Below, piece by piece: positions 18,428 to 29,479 of a DNA stretch of 64,000 nucleotides. The stretch is taken from contig OZ037851.1 of NCBI GenBank assembly GCA_964035575.1, positions 434,001-498,000 on the forward strand, written 5' to 3'. Source of the DNA: Rhynchopus sp. YZ270_cl-10. Taxonomy: Eukaryota; Euglenozoa; Diplonemea; Diplonemida; Diplonemidae. A program made the position numbers and the translations under genes. The notes below the pieces were generated by a model. The model did not search any database, was not told where the DNA came from, and was given only the letters and a program-made list of their open reading frames with translations. Each line of letters opens with the position of its first letter. Positions within the stretch are counted from its first letter, which is position 1.

Positions 18428-18523
18428 CTTGATAGTGCAAACGCCTCTGGGATGCAGGCACTGACACTCCGCTTGGTTATCGAACCCCCGGAGTGTTGCA
18501 TTTTGGGAGTTGCCGACAAACTG
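18428..18523 (+). repeat. Dispersed repeat F, copy 1
   Basis: GATAGTGCAAACGCCTC, GATGCAGGCAC, then a hairpin ACACTCCG, TTATCGAACCCC, CGGAGTGT and finally GTTGCCGACA. The 8-base stem is perfect. A second copy with changed stem bases is at 37149-37232, and partial copies are at 33443-33490 and 38020-38076. Confidence 0.55.
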
Positions 18524-18680
18524 TAAGCAGGCACACAGTCATTCCAAAAAATGTTGAATTTTTCCAAGAAGGTAGGATTTAAAGAAATGCTTTTGAAGAT
18601 TCATCTAATCGGAAACTAAAGAGAGTTGAAAGTGCAAGGGTCTCTCACCCCTGCCAAAAAAACGTTTTTTTTATATTTTT

Positions 18681-21515
18681 TCATCCACGAAGCACCCCAT
18701 ACAATTCGATCCCAGAGAGACACAACGACCAGGAGGTACTGTTGGCACAGGGGGAGGTCATCTTCACCCTGAAGTGCTGATAGTACCCTTCCCCGACACC
18801 GGGTGCGAGCGGCCAGGTCTTTGTCATGCTTGCTACTCCAAGGGATTTATCGTTGATGTGCCTCGCGAGCTCTGTCCATGTGAGTCCGTCGTCTGAGGCT
18901 TCGAACATCCAGTTGCGTAGCGCAAATGAGTCTGACCCTCGCACACCATGCCCCAGGGTGTACGCGGAAGGGCAGAGACGACGGTTTTTCAGGTCTATCG
19001 TGATCATCGCTCTCTGGCAGTCATCATTTGTTAAAAAGAAGGTCGCATCCCTTCCAACAAGACACCCCGCATCATGCGAAGACGATCTCGGATGCACTCC
19101 TGCGCACGCTACGACCCCTATCTCGCCATTTGCCGCAGGGTTTTGAAATGGGCGACCCCCACCTTTTGTCCCGATATACCAGATCACCCCGTTGGTATCG
19201 AAGTCTTGCTCCCATGAGGTCAGCGCTGTTTCATCACTTGACTCTACCAAAACAGAAGAGGACAACTGCAGAACCTCCCTGGGGAGGGGTGTGTTTTGGA
19301 GAGAAGGAACCGGACCGATTTCTGGAAGCTGCGTTGCAGTGTTTGACTTGCTAAGAAACGCCTCCACCACTGTTGAGGCTGCCCGAACGTCTGCCGCCTT
19401 TTGCATCCTCGCTGCCTGCTGCAACGTCGCCAACCCTGTATGCAGCCCATTCTCCGCAGCGCGAACCCTCCCCTTCGCCTCATGCAGCTGCATCTGCGAC
19501 GCCTCACACGCCCTATTAATCGCCTCACCAATCTCACTTCGTCTCCGATCCACCTCTGCGTGCAACCCTGCCACCACTTCGTCCAACAACTCCATCTGTT
19601 TCCCCCCATGCTCTACCACCTTCGCTATCATACCATCCACAGTCAAGGTTAACCCACCCATTTTTGCAATACTCTGCGCAACCTTCCCCTCCAACAGAGA
19701 TGTATCTGGTACACCATTCTCGATAGGTGGTGCAGGAGAAATTCGATTACCGTTCTGGATACGGCTTTCAGTAGGGCCATTCTGGGCACCTAAATCAATC
19801 GAAAAAACGACATCAAATCGAGGAACGACCTGAGCCTCATCAAGAACGACATAAAGTCCAGAGGTTTCTTGGTGCGTCTTGCTCTCAAGATGCAGGCGGA
19901 TGCTGTCAAACCCCATTGCCTGCAACGCATCGTGCGAATACGGTTTCCTCAAATTCCGTAACGTAGCGGGATGCACATCCAATCCGTTCCCTAAAGCGAC
20001 CTCTGTTAGAGTCAGTCGATGAGTTCCATTCTGGTATTTTTCTGCGCTCAAGGGGTCTGCAGGAAAGTAGAACCCCTGACCAATAGGTCCAGGAAGCGAT
20101 TCCAACGCTTCGCACCACAAAAAAACGCTCTCGCATTCTAGCTCCTTCTTTTTTTGCGAAAAGATTGCGTCCGCATCCCCGGGGGCCACCGCCTTCGCCA
20201 CCTTCTCTAAGGTAACAAAACCGCCGCGGAAGAACTCCTTCAGCAGCTTGTTCACAGTGGAGTACTCGGCAGTGCTGACTGTTGTCGGGGCCGCCTTGAC
20301 CTCTCTGCGGCGGAGCTCTGTCAGGAGAAGCGCTTTGTGATTTGCCCCAAAACCTAGCTCATCAAGCACACTGTACAACGTTGCCTCCGACACCCCTATC
20401 AAATCTTCTGGCGTTGTCCTCTGTTCCGCAAGACGTGAAACAAGCTCTGCATATACTACCTGCGTCGTATCCACACTTTGCGGTACCTTAGCAACATGCG
20501 GAGGCTCTGTGAATGGAGGGGGAATGCTGGTACCTCCACTGGACACTGAACGATGAGATTCCATCGGTGGAGGCACCCCAAGCACCCCAAGCACACCGCC
20601 CCGCTCATCTAACTGCAGGGACGGAACTGTGTAGTTCGTAGTGTGCACCTCAGACTCATCCATATTCGACACACTTTGAGAAATTCTTTGAATTTCATCT
20701 GTCAACCTCTGGCCCTCAGCTCGATGCGACGTCAGCCACTGCATATACCCTTCTGAAGAAGCATCCGGCGGAGGTGCAGTATGCTGCGGCGAAACCGATC
20801 TTGCAAACATCTTCTTTGTCTCACCACCACGCCTCTTAGGAGAAACAAATACATTTCCTAACGCATCAATTTTCGGAGGATAATTCGGACGATGTGGTAT
20901 CTCTTTCGGATATTCGGGTAAATCCGCTTTAGAAGCTTCTGGGGTTTTATGAGACGCGATACTCTGTTGTTCTGATGTAGCTGGTGTCTGTGGTGGGGGT
21001 GCAGTGTTCTGTCGTATGTCCGAAGCTTTCTCTTCCAGGGCATCGGATGGCGTAGCGCTGGCAGGGGCAAGAGAAAGAACCTCACTAAGGTGGTGTTCCG
21101 CCTCCGTCTGTGTTGGTTCCTTTTCGGTTGGTTCAGGTTGTGTTGTATCCTCTTCTTTAGGAATCGAACGCCCAGCATCAGAAATGAGGGAATGAATGAT
21201 GTCAGGAAGTTTCCTTGGATCTTGAAGGTTCCGATCGTCCTCAATAAACCGGAGAGCCAAAGGAACGTCACCTTCCTGGAAGTGCACCGTACAGCCCCCT
21301 TCGCGGGTAACAATCTTTGTGACCGTGCTGAGCCTGCAGAGACGCTTCACAGTGCCGTTAGGCTCGCAGACAAAAAGTAGGCTAGGATTGACGACCAACA
21401 CCCGTGCTGTCTCGGCGTACTCTTCTTGTACGCAAGTGACCACAGCGTATACAGTACTTTTGTGGGTCCATCTTGCAAAGGTGGGGTGGATAAGCACACC
21501 ACCACCTTCAGCCAT
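18681..21515 (-). CDS. Protein with PH-like start and C-terminal discoidin-like domain
   Basis: 944 residues. The ATG at 21515 lies 16 bases after TCATTTCCAG, a strong acceptor. Residues about 8-110 (HKSTVYAVVTCVQEEYAETA, LLFVCEPNGTVKRLCRL) have the strand pattern of a PH-like domain. A Pro/Ser/Glu-rich region follows. Near 350-400 a helical segment (LIGVSEATLYSVLDELGFG) resembles a SAM-like bundle, and near 640-710 there is coiled coil. The last ~170 residues (FDTNGVIWYIGT, NDDCQRAMITIDL, CPSAYTLGHGVRGSDSFALR, NWMFEASDDGLTWTEL, SGIELYGVL) match the F5/8C-like module found in HECTD1-type and BTB-associated proteins, which binds ligands or partners. I infer an adaptor or scaffold and cannot name the gene. 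Next downstream on the same strand is the hAT/Tc1 cluster. Confidence 0.72.
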   Translation of the reverse strand: MAEGGGVLIHPTFARWTHKSTVYAVVTCVQEEYAETARVLVVNPSLLFVCEPNGTVKRLCRLSTVTKIVTREGGCTVHFQEGDVPLALRFIEDDRNLQDPRKLPDIIHSLISDAGRSIPKEEDTTQPEPTEKEPTQTEAEHHLSEVLSLAPASATPSDALEEKASDIRQNTAPPPQTPATSEQQSIASHKTPEASKADLPEYPKEIPHRPNYPPKIDALGNVFVSPKRRGGETKKMFARSVSPQHTAPPPDASSEGYMQWLTSHRAEGQRLTDEIQRISQSVSNMDESEVHTTNYTVPSLQLDERGGVLGVLGVPPPMESHRSVSSGGTSIPPPFTEPPHVAKVPQSVDTTQVVYAELVSRLAEQRTTPEDLIGVSEATLYSVLDELGFGANHKALLLTELRRREVKAAPTTVSTAEYSTVNKLLKEFFRGGFVTLEKVAKAVAPGDADAIFSQKKKELECESVFLWCEALESLPGPIGQGFYFPADPLSAEKYQNGTHRLTLTEVALGNGLDVHPATLRNLRKPYSHDALQAMGFDSIRLHLESKTHQETSGLYVVLDEAQVVPRFDVVFSIDLGAQNGPTESRIQNGNRISPAPPIENGVPDTSLLEGKVAQSIAKMGGLTLTVDGMIAKVVEHGGKQMELLDEVVAGLHAEVDRRRSEIGEAINRACEASQMQLHEAKGRVRAAENGLHTGLATLQQAARMQKAADVRAASTVVEAFLSKSNTATQLPEIGPVPSLQNTPLPREVLQLSSSVLVESSDETALTSWEQDFDTNGVIWYIGTKGGGRPFQNPAANGEIGVVACAGVHPRSSSHDAGCLVGRDATFFLTNDDCQRAMITIDLKNRRLCPSAYTLGHGVRGSDSFALRNWMFEASDDGLTWTELARHINDKSLGVASMTKTWPLAPGVGEGYYQHFRVKMTSPCANSTSWSLCLSGIELYGVLRG

Positions 21516-21600
21516 TTTTTATAACAACTCCCTGGAAATGATTGTTGAGGGGTTTGAAGGGGAGGGGGGAAGAAAGAAATGGAAGGAGAGAAATTTGCCT

Positions 21601-21690
21601 CGTGACAGTGTACCTTTGGTAAGGTCAGTGCACCGTGGGTGGACAAACCATGCAGTCCTGCATCAATTTTGTGGTTTACATCTGAAAGAA
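21601..21690 (+). repeat. Dispersed repeat C, copy 2
   Basis: GACAGTGTACCTTTGGTA, then CATGCAGTCCTGCATC, TTTTGTGGTTTACATCTGA. It aligns along its length with 685-775 and 38505-38578. Confidence 0.5.
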
Positions 21691-21811
21691 ATAGGGGGAG
21701 CGAGAGAGGGGGTCTTTTGTTTCTATCTAAGTCTAATAACGTAAAACAAACAGTGAAGTTTTGATAACGTAAAAAATGCGTACGTTGACAAAAACTACCA
21801 AAAATGCACAC

Positions 21812-21857
21812 CCCTCGACTGATCGTAGAATGCCAGCCCTCGGATGAAAGCACAACC
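21812..21857 (+). repeat. Dispersed repeat D, copy 1
   Basis: CTCGACTGATCGTAGAATGCC, CTCGGATGAAAGCACAACC. It matches 27893-27947 and 54962-55026, where the core reads GATGCCATCTGGATGAAAGC. Confidence 0.45.
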
Positions 21858-21981
21858 ACAAATAAAAAGTGAGGAAAAAAAAAAAAACTCCAGTTTTTTA
21901 AACCGCGGAGAGGGTCTTAAAACTACTTCATTCTGAGACCACCAAACACAGTATTTTCACAATGACATTTTTATTCCTTTT

Positions 21982-23385
21982 TCAGACCCCTCGCGAAACG
22001 AGAGTGGGCCGTCTTCGTTGGCTTGGTTGCACATGCAACACCTCAGCCGGTCTGGTGTGACTTTGCCTCAGCGCCTTGAGCTCTCTGATGTTCGCTGTCC
22101 GCTGCGATGCGAGGCGCACCACTTCCTCCTCGAGCACGTCCCTCTCCTGCCGAAGCTGCTCTGCGCTTTTGATGGCCGCCTCCTTTTCTGCACGCTGCTT
22201 TTGCACAAATTCGACGGACCGCATTAATGCCTTGCGTTCTGCGAACACCGATCCGGGCATGCCGAGCCCTGCATCGTCATATGCTACTCTTGTTGCAATC
22301 TCGTTGCCTAATGCTTTGTAATGCATTTTTCGTCGCCCTGCGTCTTCAATTTTATCACCGATTTGTACCGCTTCGGCCTCGGCTAGCGTGCATTCCATTC
22401 TTTCTGCATCGAGGCGTTGTTGTAGAAGTTCTGCAGCATCCCTCCTTTTAGCCGCCTTTCGTGTTTGCTCTTTTATTGCATCATGTAATAGGTTCATCGC
22501 ATCGGAAACATCAAAGCAAGCTTTTAAGACAGTTTCTACATTTGCCTCGGTAGGTGTGTTGTGTAGTGGTAAACTGATCGGGTAGTTTGCAATAAGATCT
22601 TCTGTCATAAGTAAGTCTACAGAGGAAATTGAGGCAGAGAGAATTGTTGCGGTTTTGTGTAAAGAGCGGATTGGGTCTTGGAGAGGGAGGACGGTGTTCA
22701 GTTCGGGATTAGGGGAAGAAATTTTGAGGAGAAGGGCCCGCATTTCTTCGAGCTCTGGAGTACATTCGGAAAGAGCTGACAGCTTTGCTTTGATATCTTC
22801 TCTGAGGTTCTGCAGGCCTCTTGCTCTGCCTTCTTCTATGCGGTTCAAATCGTTTTCTGTATTGTCTTTGTGGTGTACTGCTCCGATCAATTCTTTTCGA
22901 GAGGTTTCAAGGTGTTGTGCGAGAATCTGCTTTTCTTGAGATGTTTCTCGTATAATAGGGCGCTGTTCCCTCAGGGTAGTCTGAAGGGAAGAAATGCGGT
23001 GTTCGGATTGGGAGATGAACTGTCTGATCAGTTCTCGTTCGTTGCCGAACTGTCGGAGGGCGGCGTTGCTTTCTCGGAGGATTGATTGGCGGTGTGCTAG
23101 GAGCGCTGTTTTGCGGGTTTGCGCCTCACTGCATTGCGCCGCCAATGCAGCGTTCGTTGTACGATGTGAGGCAAGCTGTTTGCTTCGTAGTTCTGCATCA
23201 TCTCGTTGCTTCCGTTGCACCCGCTCAGTCTCCCCCCCAACCTCTGCAATGGTATGCTCCAGACTCTTTGCAGCGCGAGACAACGCATCGCCCGCAACAT
23301 TAAGACGCGTCTCCCGCTCAACAGCAAACACTACTTCAGATTGAAGCCGTTTCGCCTCTTCTAGTGTAGCAGCGATTGTGTCCAT
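21982..23385 (-). CDS. Long coiled-coil protein
   Basis: 467 residues. The start is set by CCCCTTTCCAG one base before the ATG at 23385, so the messenger would have almost no leader beyond any added exon. Most of the protein is heptad-rich helix in two blocks, about residues 5-215 and 285-445, separated by a less helical stretch with several Pro residues. The C-terminus is basic (QRRRPTLVSRGV). There is no membrane segment or catalytic motif. Coiled-coil proteins of this kind often serve in flagellar or cytoskeletal assemblies, but that is only a suggestion. I do not recognise a named family. Confidence 0.65.
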   Translation of the reverse strand: MDTIAATLEEAKRLQSEVVFAVERETRLNVAGDALSRAAKSLEHTIAEVGGETERVQRKQRDDAELRSKQLASHRTTNAALAAQCSEAQTRKTALLAHRQSILRESNAALRQFGNERELIRQFISQSEHRISSLQTTLREQRPIIRETSQEKQILAQHLETSRKELIGAVHHKDNTENDLNRIEEGRARGLQNLREDIKAKLSALSECTPELEEMRALLLKISSPNPELNTVLPLQDPIRSLHKTATILSASISSVDLLMTEDLIANYPISLPLHNTPTEANVETVLKACFDVSDAMNLLHDAIKEQTRKAAKRRDAAELLQQRLDAERMECTLAEAEAVQIGDKIEDAGRRKMHYKALGNEIATRVAYDDAGLGMPGSVFAERKALMRSVEFVQKQRAEKEAAIKSAEQLRQERDVLEEEVVRLASQRTANIRELKALRQSHTRPAEVLHVQPSQRRRPTLVSRGV

Positions 23386-23987
23386 TCTGGAAAGGGGATG
23401 ATGCAGGAGGGGATGGTGTGAAAGAATGTGGTGATATTAAAATGAAAATGGATGCGATGTGCACGTTGTAATATCATAGCTAGTAAAGGGTTCGGAACAA
23501 AAGAAGCGAATTCTTTGGCGCTGCCACCGAGTGAGGGAAACTCCTGACCAAACGAGACGAGAGGGACACCGTGTGAAGTCGCTGACTGAAATGCACGAAG
23601 CCCACAAAGCACCCAGCCTGAAAACTCAGACGACCCTTTGACCACTAACTGCCACCGAAAATGCGGTGTGGAATCGGTGTCTTGCCGACAACAACAAGAA
23701 GCTCAAACGCTACTTGGTGGCTCGCGACTAAGCTATCAAGTCAGGGGCCACCCTGACTCATGGAAAAAAAAAAACGGACAGCAGGAGGACAGAACTGACG
23801 CAAAAGTACAATAAACACATGAAGGAGAAGCCTGCTCTTGAGGTGCTGAGGGAGTGGTATGCTGCAATCGTAGTCATGACATCTCTGTCGATAGAGTTGG
23901 AAAATACAAAATTCACCAAAAAATCTCTTTTTTATTGTGCAAAAGATGTAAGAATATACCCCCCCTTCCCAAAAAAAAAACAGTCTC
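23386..23987. other. Spacer, no gene seen
   Basis: About 600 bases between two minus-strand genes. It contains the polypyrimidine tract of the coiled-coil gene near 23395-23440 and otherwise no supported feature. Confidence 0.4.
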
Positions 23988-24563
23988 TTATCGCTTCCTA
24001 TATGCCGCCCACCCCGCAACCGCTTTGAGGTGAAACGCAGTTTTGAAATAGATTTCATGTTCTGCGTCATCTCCTCCCCTTCCTCCTCCGTCTCCTTCCT
24101 TGGCAAAAAAAGTAAACCCTTTGCAGGTTGGCTCCATATTACACGCAGTCTTTGCTTTTTCAACTGTCGTGATAAGGAACGTGGCAGAGACACCCTCCGC
24201 AATCTCACCCCTCCGTAAGAACCCTTTGTACAATGTATACCCTTCGCCCTGTGAGATGATGGCCTCAGGGGACAACTGTGTGTCATCTGTTCTGGACTGT
24301 GCCTGGTGTTTCCATTGAATGGCAGATTCGAGGTTCGCTTTGGCAACGTCGTTGGCAGTTTCATAGGCGGAACGTGCCTGTTCTAAGTCGCTGAGAAGTG
24401 CAGGAACCATTTGCGCTGCAGGTTGTAACTCCGAGATATGCCGTCTCAAACGTGCTGTTTCACTTTGACTGTGTTTGTCTGTGAAGGTCGCGGAGAGGGT
24501 AATGACATAGAGGAGCACTGCGGCGACAGTAAGGTAGACGTATTGAACCCTCAGTTTGGGCAT
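23988..24563 (-). CDS. Small type II membrane protein with PAN-like C-terminus
   Basis: 191 residues from the ATG at 24563. An upstream in-frame start at 24599 gives only a Phe-rich leader and is less likely. A short basic start (MPKLRVQY) is followed by a membrane span (VYLTVAAVLLYVITLSATF), a helical stalk with heptads (about 35-90) and a compact C-terminal domain with EGYTLYKGFLRRGEI, TACNMEPTCKGFTFFA, EIYFKTAF and GWAAYRK. Two cysteines around a GFTF core plus a final aromatic strand resemble small PAN/apple-like carbohydrate- or protein-binding domains. I infer a lumenal or surface domain anchored by one span. The match is by pattern only. Confidence 0.6.
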   Translation of the reverse strand: MPKLRVQYVYLTVAAVLLYVITLSATFTDKHSQSETARLRRHISELQPAAQMVPALLSDLEQARSAYETANDVAKANLESAIQWKHQAQSRTDDTQLSPEAIISQGEGYTLYKGFLRRGEIAEGVSATFLITTVEKAKTACNMEPTCKGFTFFAKEGDGGGRGGDDAEHEIYFKTAFHLKAVAGWAAYRKR

Positions 24564-26347
24564 GAAAATGTGGTGGAAAAAACAAGAAAAAAAAAACAAG
24601 AGAAAATATGACCTATGAGATTTCCAAAAGGGCCAACGAAAGAGAAAAAAAAATGGTCTGAATAAAATAAAATTACGTTTTGTTGGTGAGGAGGAGGAGG
24701 AGGGGGGTGGTGGATGAAAGGGGTGTGAGGGTGAGGGACTGTTTTGTTTATTGAATCGCTTTGGACGCTATACAAAGAAAAAAAAATGAATAAGAAGGAA
24801 AACAGTTTTGGTAAGATGATCCTAACGTATCGTGCTGATTTTTTTTAAATGTCTGCGTCATTTATCTAAAAAGAAAAAGGAAAAGGAAAAGCTACCTCCC
24901 TTCTCCCCCCCACCCTCTACCCTCAGATAATTCAAAAAAATAGTTTAAAAACATTTTTTGTTCTGATGAAACGGCGTTCGTGATAGGGGAAAATATTGAT
25001 TTTTTTTTTTGAAACAACTGCCAAGGTTGTAGGGGAGGAAATGAAAACGTTATCTGAGTGTGCCCGAATTTTTTGGTGAGAGCGACACAAACACGACACA
25101 ACTTATTCACAGAAAAGTTTTTGATTTAGTCCCTACACACTCCACAACAATCCGGTGCAATCAACGAAAAATTCTCTTTCTAATTTCGTTTCTTTCTTTT
25201 ATCAGACTAGCTAAAACTCAGATATCAGTTTTATATTTTTCGCAAAACCTTCATGCTGGAAACAGGAAGGCGGCAAAGAGAAGGGTGGCTGTTATAAGGG
25301 GGGAATCTGTTCGATTGACACAACGACAGGCGCCTTTCGAGGTTCTACTAAAGAGGGCACAGTGCATTACGTGATATGCTGTTTTTTCTTGTTGCGCAGG
25401 CTTATTTTTACCCAAAATATATTGCACCCCCTTTTTCAGCCCCTCCCTCTGCCCCCTCCCCTCCTTGACATTGAGTACCAATTCGACCGCCATCTTGAGT
25501 GGTTTTGATAAAAAAAAAAGAAGAAGCTGAAAACACCTCACCGTCATCAGCGGACCGGTTCCTCCGTGGGTTATCAAACCCACAAAGAAAACAAAGAAAA
25601 ACTTCAAGAAGGTATGCACACAGTTTCCACAGGGGAGGTTGCATGCAGGGACACATGGTCATTTGGAAGAACAGAGGGGATATCAATCAACGTAAAGAAG
25701 TTAAGAAGCTTCGGTGTCCTTACGGACACGCGGTAGTCAAGAGTCTCACAGGGGGGATTAAAATGTCCTCCTGCATCATTTGGTTCTTCATCTAATATAG
25801 GGGAAGGGGGAAGGGGGAAGGGGGGTAATTTTCAAGGGAAAAAGAGGATACACTGTCTCCAAGACAATGGGGCGAGGAACAAAGGGTTTGCAAAAAAGGC
25901 TGGGTGTGGTCTAAACACATCCAAAAAAAAAATTCCCACAAGGCCCCCCCACTCACTCTTTTCTCTCTCTGTTGAAGGTATTCAGTTAAACGTTCCAGCC
26001 CGCCCCCCCCCCGCCCCGCCCTGCCCCACCCTTTAACCCTGATTACGTAAACATACGCTATTATCTTTGCCCCTCCCATCCGTTTCCCACATCATCCCGT
26101 TTTTTTGTTCGTTCAATTGGAAAAAAAAGAGGGGGATTTAAAATCTAATCCAGCAAAGGCTGGATATACGAATCATTTCTTAATGTCTATTTAAAAACGC
26201 AAAAATTGACCATTTTTTTCGTCAACTCTACCCAAAGAAAATGTATTTTTTTATCGCCAGGGTTCTATATAGGCCTGGTCGCTCGGTCGGTCGGACCAAA
26301 TCTGAACCATATCTCTGTTTTTTTTTTTTTTTTGATAATTATTGTTC
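24564..26347. other. Gene-free spacer
   Basis: About 1.8 kb, AT-rich with homopolymers and G/A-rich simple tracts (25800-25830). One hairpin A copy is at 24812-24845. A block near 25520-25560 (AACACCTCACCGTCATCAGC) resembles repeat F. No coding region is supported on either strand. Confidence 0.4.
24812..24845 (+). repeat. Hairpin A family member
   Basis: TAAGATGATCCTAACGTATCG, then TGCTGA. The 5' arm and loop region match the family. The 3' arm is decayed. Confidence 0.4.
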
Positions 26348-27643
26348 TTATGCTAACGAAAACATTCTCGCAAGATGCGACCACGTGTCCATCGGGAGTG
26401 CCTCCTTCAGTAGGTTCCCCCTTGCAAGAAGCATCTGGGTGTTCGCTTCGTAGATGGTGTCTATTCTAATGGAAGCCCCCTCCGGGAGCATGCATGCAAG
26501 CTCTGTTGACGCGAGGGACTCCATCATTGTCAGCTCTTCTTTGCGCGCCTTGTCTTCATACGACCAGGAACGCTCCTTCCCAATCATTTCCAACGCTGCC
26601 TGCAGCAAGGCCACACGGTCCAACACCCTCCCATCCTGCAGACTGTGCGTCTCCTCCTCTATCCCATCCAACACCGCAAGCAGAAAATACGCATCCGCAG
26701 TGTCCGGCTCTAATTCTATCGCCATTAACAATAATTCTGTTCTCCCTACCACGGCTCCACCTACTGCGATCGGGAACGTCTCTAAGGGGGCGCACGCAAG
26801 GTTTAGCAGTGCTGTTGCATTGTTGCTTTCGATTTGCAGCGCTTTTAGGGCAAGGTGCTCTCTTGATACCACGCTGCCATCTCGCAGGATAACTTCCGTT
26901 CCGGGGCAGATAACGGAAGAAAGACTGCAGAGGTGGAAAGGGGAGTCAGGTTCTAATTCGAGGAGGCGAATGAAAAGATCAGCTTGGGAGACAGTGCATG
27001 TGTCGCTCATACGGTAGGTTTCGAGGCCTCCTATGCAGTAGGCAAGACCATAGTAGGATTCGACGTCTGGAGTGTCAAACAGAAGTGCTGCTCTGCCGAA
27101 GAGGTCGGCAGGGGAGACCTCGTGGCCATCCTCGAGGATGGTGGAGGGGATGCGGTCTGCTTTCATCAAATTCGCAAGCTTCTCGCACGCCCTCGCACTC
27201 CCCAACGTGATGGCCCGCTTCAACAACCCCTGCGGGCACCACATGTCCCCATCCACCAGGACCCTCCCCTCCACAGCCAACGCCAGCTTCATGAACGCCT
27301 CTGCATTGCAAGGATCCAACTCAATGGCCTCAACGAAGGAGGTGCTGTCCGAGGAGGGTGCGTGCTCGGTCAGATGGAAGGAGCGTGCGCGGTCCTCCGG
27401 GCTCACAACCTTGATCACCTCGATAGCACTCCCAGCCGTCACCTCCAAAGAAGAGACCGGTGCGGAATCATCCACAAAGGGCACAGCAGCGCCATACGCC
27501 TTCAAAGCCACTCTACCATGCGGCACGCTATCCCCAAACAACGCACTGCACACACGCACACGCAGGCTGCCCAAGGTATCCTGCAGCTGCACCTCAACCA
27601 CAGCACAGGCACCGGTGGACATAAAAATCGCCGTGATGTCCAT
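26348..27643 (-). CDS. Ubiquitin-like plus TPR/Sel1-like repeat protein
   Basis: 431 residues. The ATG at 27643 is 23 bases after CCCAAAAACAG. Residues 1-75 alternate strands and a helix in the ubiquitin-like (beta-grasp) order, ending SSLEVTAGSAIEVIKV. From about residue 95 the protein is a series of helical repeats whose most regular unit reads AIELDPCNAEAFMKLALAVE, LLELEPDSPFHLCSLSSVI, ALQIESNNATALLNLAC and AIELEPDTADAYFLLAVL, each followed by a short hairpin with V-x-x-x-LL. This is TPR/Sel1-type architecture, used for protein binding. The partner and process are unknown. No membrane segment and no intron. Confidence 0.68.
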   Translation of the reverse strand: MDITAIFMSTGACAVVEVQLQDTLGSLRVRVCSALFGDSVPHGRVALKAYGAAVPFVDDSAPVSSLEVTAGSAIEVIKVVSPEDRARSFHLTEHAPSSDSTSFVEAIELDPCNAEAFMKLALAVEGRVLVDGDMWCPQGLLKRAITLGSARACEKLANLMKADRIPSTILEDGHEVSPADLFGRAALLFDTPDVESYYGLAYCIGGLETYRMSDTCTVSQADLFIRLLELEPDSPFHLCSLSSVICPGTEVILRDGSVVSREHLALKALQIESNNATALLNLACAPLETFPIAVGGAVVGRTELLLMAIELEPDTADAYFLLAVLDGIEEETHSLQDGRVLDRVALLQAALEMIGKERSWSYEDKARKEELTMMESLASTELACMLPEGASIRIDTIYEANTQMLLARGNLLKEALPMDTWSHLARMFSLA

Positions 27644-27892
27644 AGTTGATAAGTGTGTTTTTGGTACTGTTTTTGGGAGTGTGAAGAACGGTGGGGGATA
27701 GAGTGTTCTGGTACCGGATAAAGGAGTTCCGTAGCTTGGGATTTAGAAAAAGGTGTTGGCCAACTGGGCCTGTTCATTTTGCCGTCTTTGTATGATATGA
27801 GGGGGGCATAATTGGGTTCGTGTGTGGGGAGAAATCAGGAATTATGTTTCGCTAGTTGTGCTCTTTTTTTGGCAAAACATAATAAGTGACGT

Positions 27893-27947
27893 TATAGATG
27901 CAGGCACCTCCGACCCACGATGCCATCTGGATGAAAGCACAATGATA
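27893..27947 (+). repeat. Dispersed repeat D, copy 2
   Basis: GATGCAGGCACCTCCGACC, CACGATGCCATCTGGATGAA. It matches 54962-55026 closely. Confidence 0.5.
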
Positions 27948-28447
27948 AAACAATTGCAGTTATGGCTGAGGAGTGTAAGGAGCCCGGGGGTTCCGTTAGT
28001 GCACGGAGGCGACAATGTTCGACCAGGTCCTGACTGAGCCTGTTCCGGTCTGAAGCCGTCGTACGTGCAGAAATGCGCTGCGGCTGGGATGATAGAAACG
28101 AGGAAAAGAAGGGTCGTCAAGCTCTCAGACGCATCGAAGGCCGGCGGCGTATCATCCTGGACGGCCGCCCGGTGAAATCCATAATGTTACCAAACATACA
28201 TGGGCTGAGGTGGTAGATGCAGGGCTACTTTCACCAATTCCCCCGAAGACGTGTCGTCTTTCTTCAGAGTGCGGAACGGATCGACTTTCTTCCGGTGGCT
28301 TCGATTCGGTTGGGATGGTGGATTGACATTTGTATATTTTCAAAGAAACAACTTTTTTCCCGTTTTTGTTGAAAGAGGTGGTAATCGGAGGCTGGCATTA
28401 GTGCAGACACCCGAAGATGTGCACATTGTACCAATGAGTTTGTTTAG

Positions 28448-29047
28448 ATGGCGGCAGAGGTTAAACAAATGCAGTACAAGAATGTGGAGTGGCGAGGGGT
28501 GGTGGACGAATACATATCACAACATCACAGGACTCGTCATGGATATGTGTCTCTGTGAGTTGCCTATGATTGCTATGGCTCTACTGCCACCTCGCCACTC
28601 CATGGTGGGTTAAATAAAAAAGGCGAATAAAAGTCAAAAACAATAAACACCATGGGTAGTATTGAATCCAGGTTTCTCAGATTTATTCTTACAACCACCC
28701 TCGCAGTGCACGGATGCATATGGGTACTCAAATGAAGTAACCACAGCTCTGCACCCGTTCACTTCAAAAAAGTGCTGGATTCCAGAAAAATTGCAGATTT
28801 GGAACACTAGAAATTTCTGGAATTACCTGGAATCTGTATCAGGATACCACCCATGAGAGGATACAGAATAGAGAATAGAGAAAAAGAAAACTTGAAAGAT
28901 GAAATGTGCCTCTCGTGCACACACACATATTTGAACAAAAAGCATAATATTAATGCGCTGAAACTATAGCAACACCAACAAAAGGAGAGGTGAACGTACA
29001 GTGAACTACATATATCCATACCTACGTGATGTGTCTTTGAAAGAGGG
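28448..29047. repeat. 0.6 kb direct repeat, copy 1
   Basis: From GCGGCAGAGGTTAAACAAAT to GATGTGTCTTTGAAAGAGGG. It aligns with 29480-30116 over its whole length. Near its left end is an inverted pair, GTGGAGTGGCGAGG (about 28485) and CCTCGCCACTCCA (about 28590), about 118 bases apart, like a small MITE. Confidence 0.7.
28895..28933 (+). repeat. Hairpin B family member
   Basis: AAAGATGA, ATGTGC, loop CTCTCGT, GCACA, CATATTT. The inner stem TGTGC/GCACA is perfect. Confidence 0.55.
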
Positions 29048-29479
29048 GGTGAGGGTATGTAGACTTGCAATCGTTCCTCAACTTTATTTTTTGTTGCAGC
29101 AGACCACATGTGCACATTCCATCCAGTCCAAAACACTGCACTGCGTTCTGGGGTTTTCAGAAGAAGGGGGGCAAAAAGGGGAGAGGGTTAGCTCACTCGG
29201 CACACGTATTTGAGTGAGGAACACAAAAAATACGATGGGGGAAGAAAAATCACGGGCGAAACGAGGATTCTTCCCTTTTCTCGCATCTCGCATGAAAGGT
29301 AACATTGGTTTTATCACAAAATAAAAGCGGTGATAGACGAACAAAAGTTGTCTAGATTCGCTGCGCTTGGATCAAACAACAAACAGAAATAGAGCTCTCT
29401 TGACGATGCAATAAATCAAAGGTAAAACAAAACTTGAAGATGATACACGAACAAACAAACAGACACATAAACGTGTATG

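Noticed and set aside
18474-18490. Possible tRNA B box (GGTTATCGAACCCC) at 18474, 33540 and 37190
   Set aside because: It has an extra base relative to the B-box consensus, no A box or cloverleaf fits, and it is explained by the loop of repeat F.
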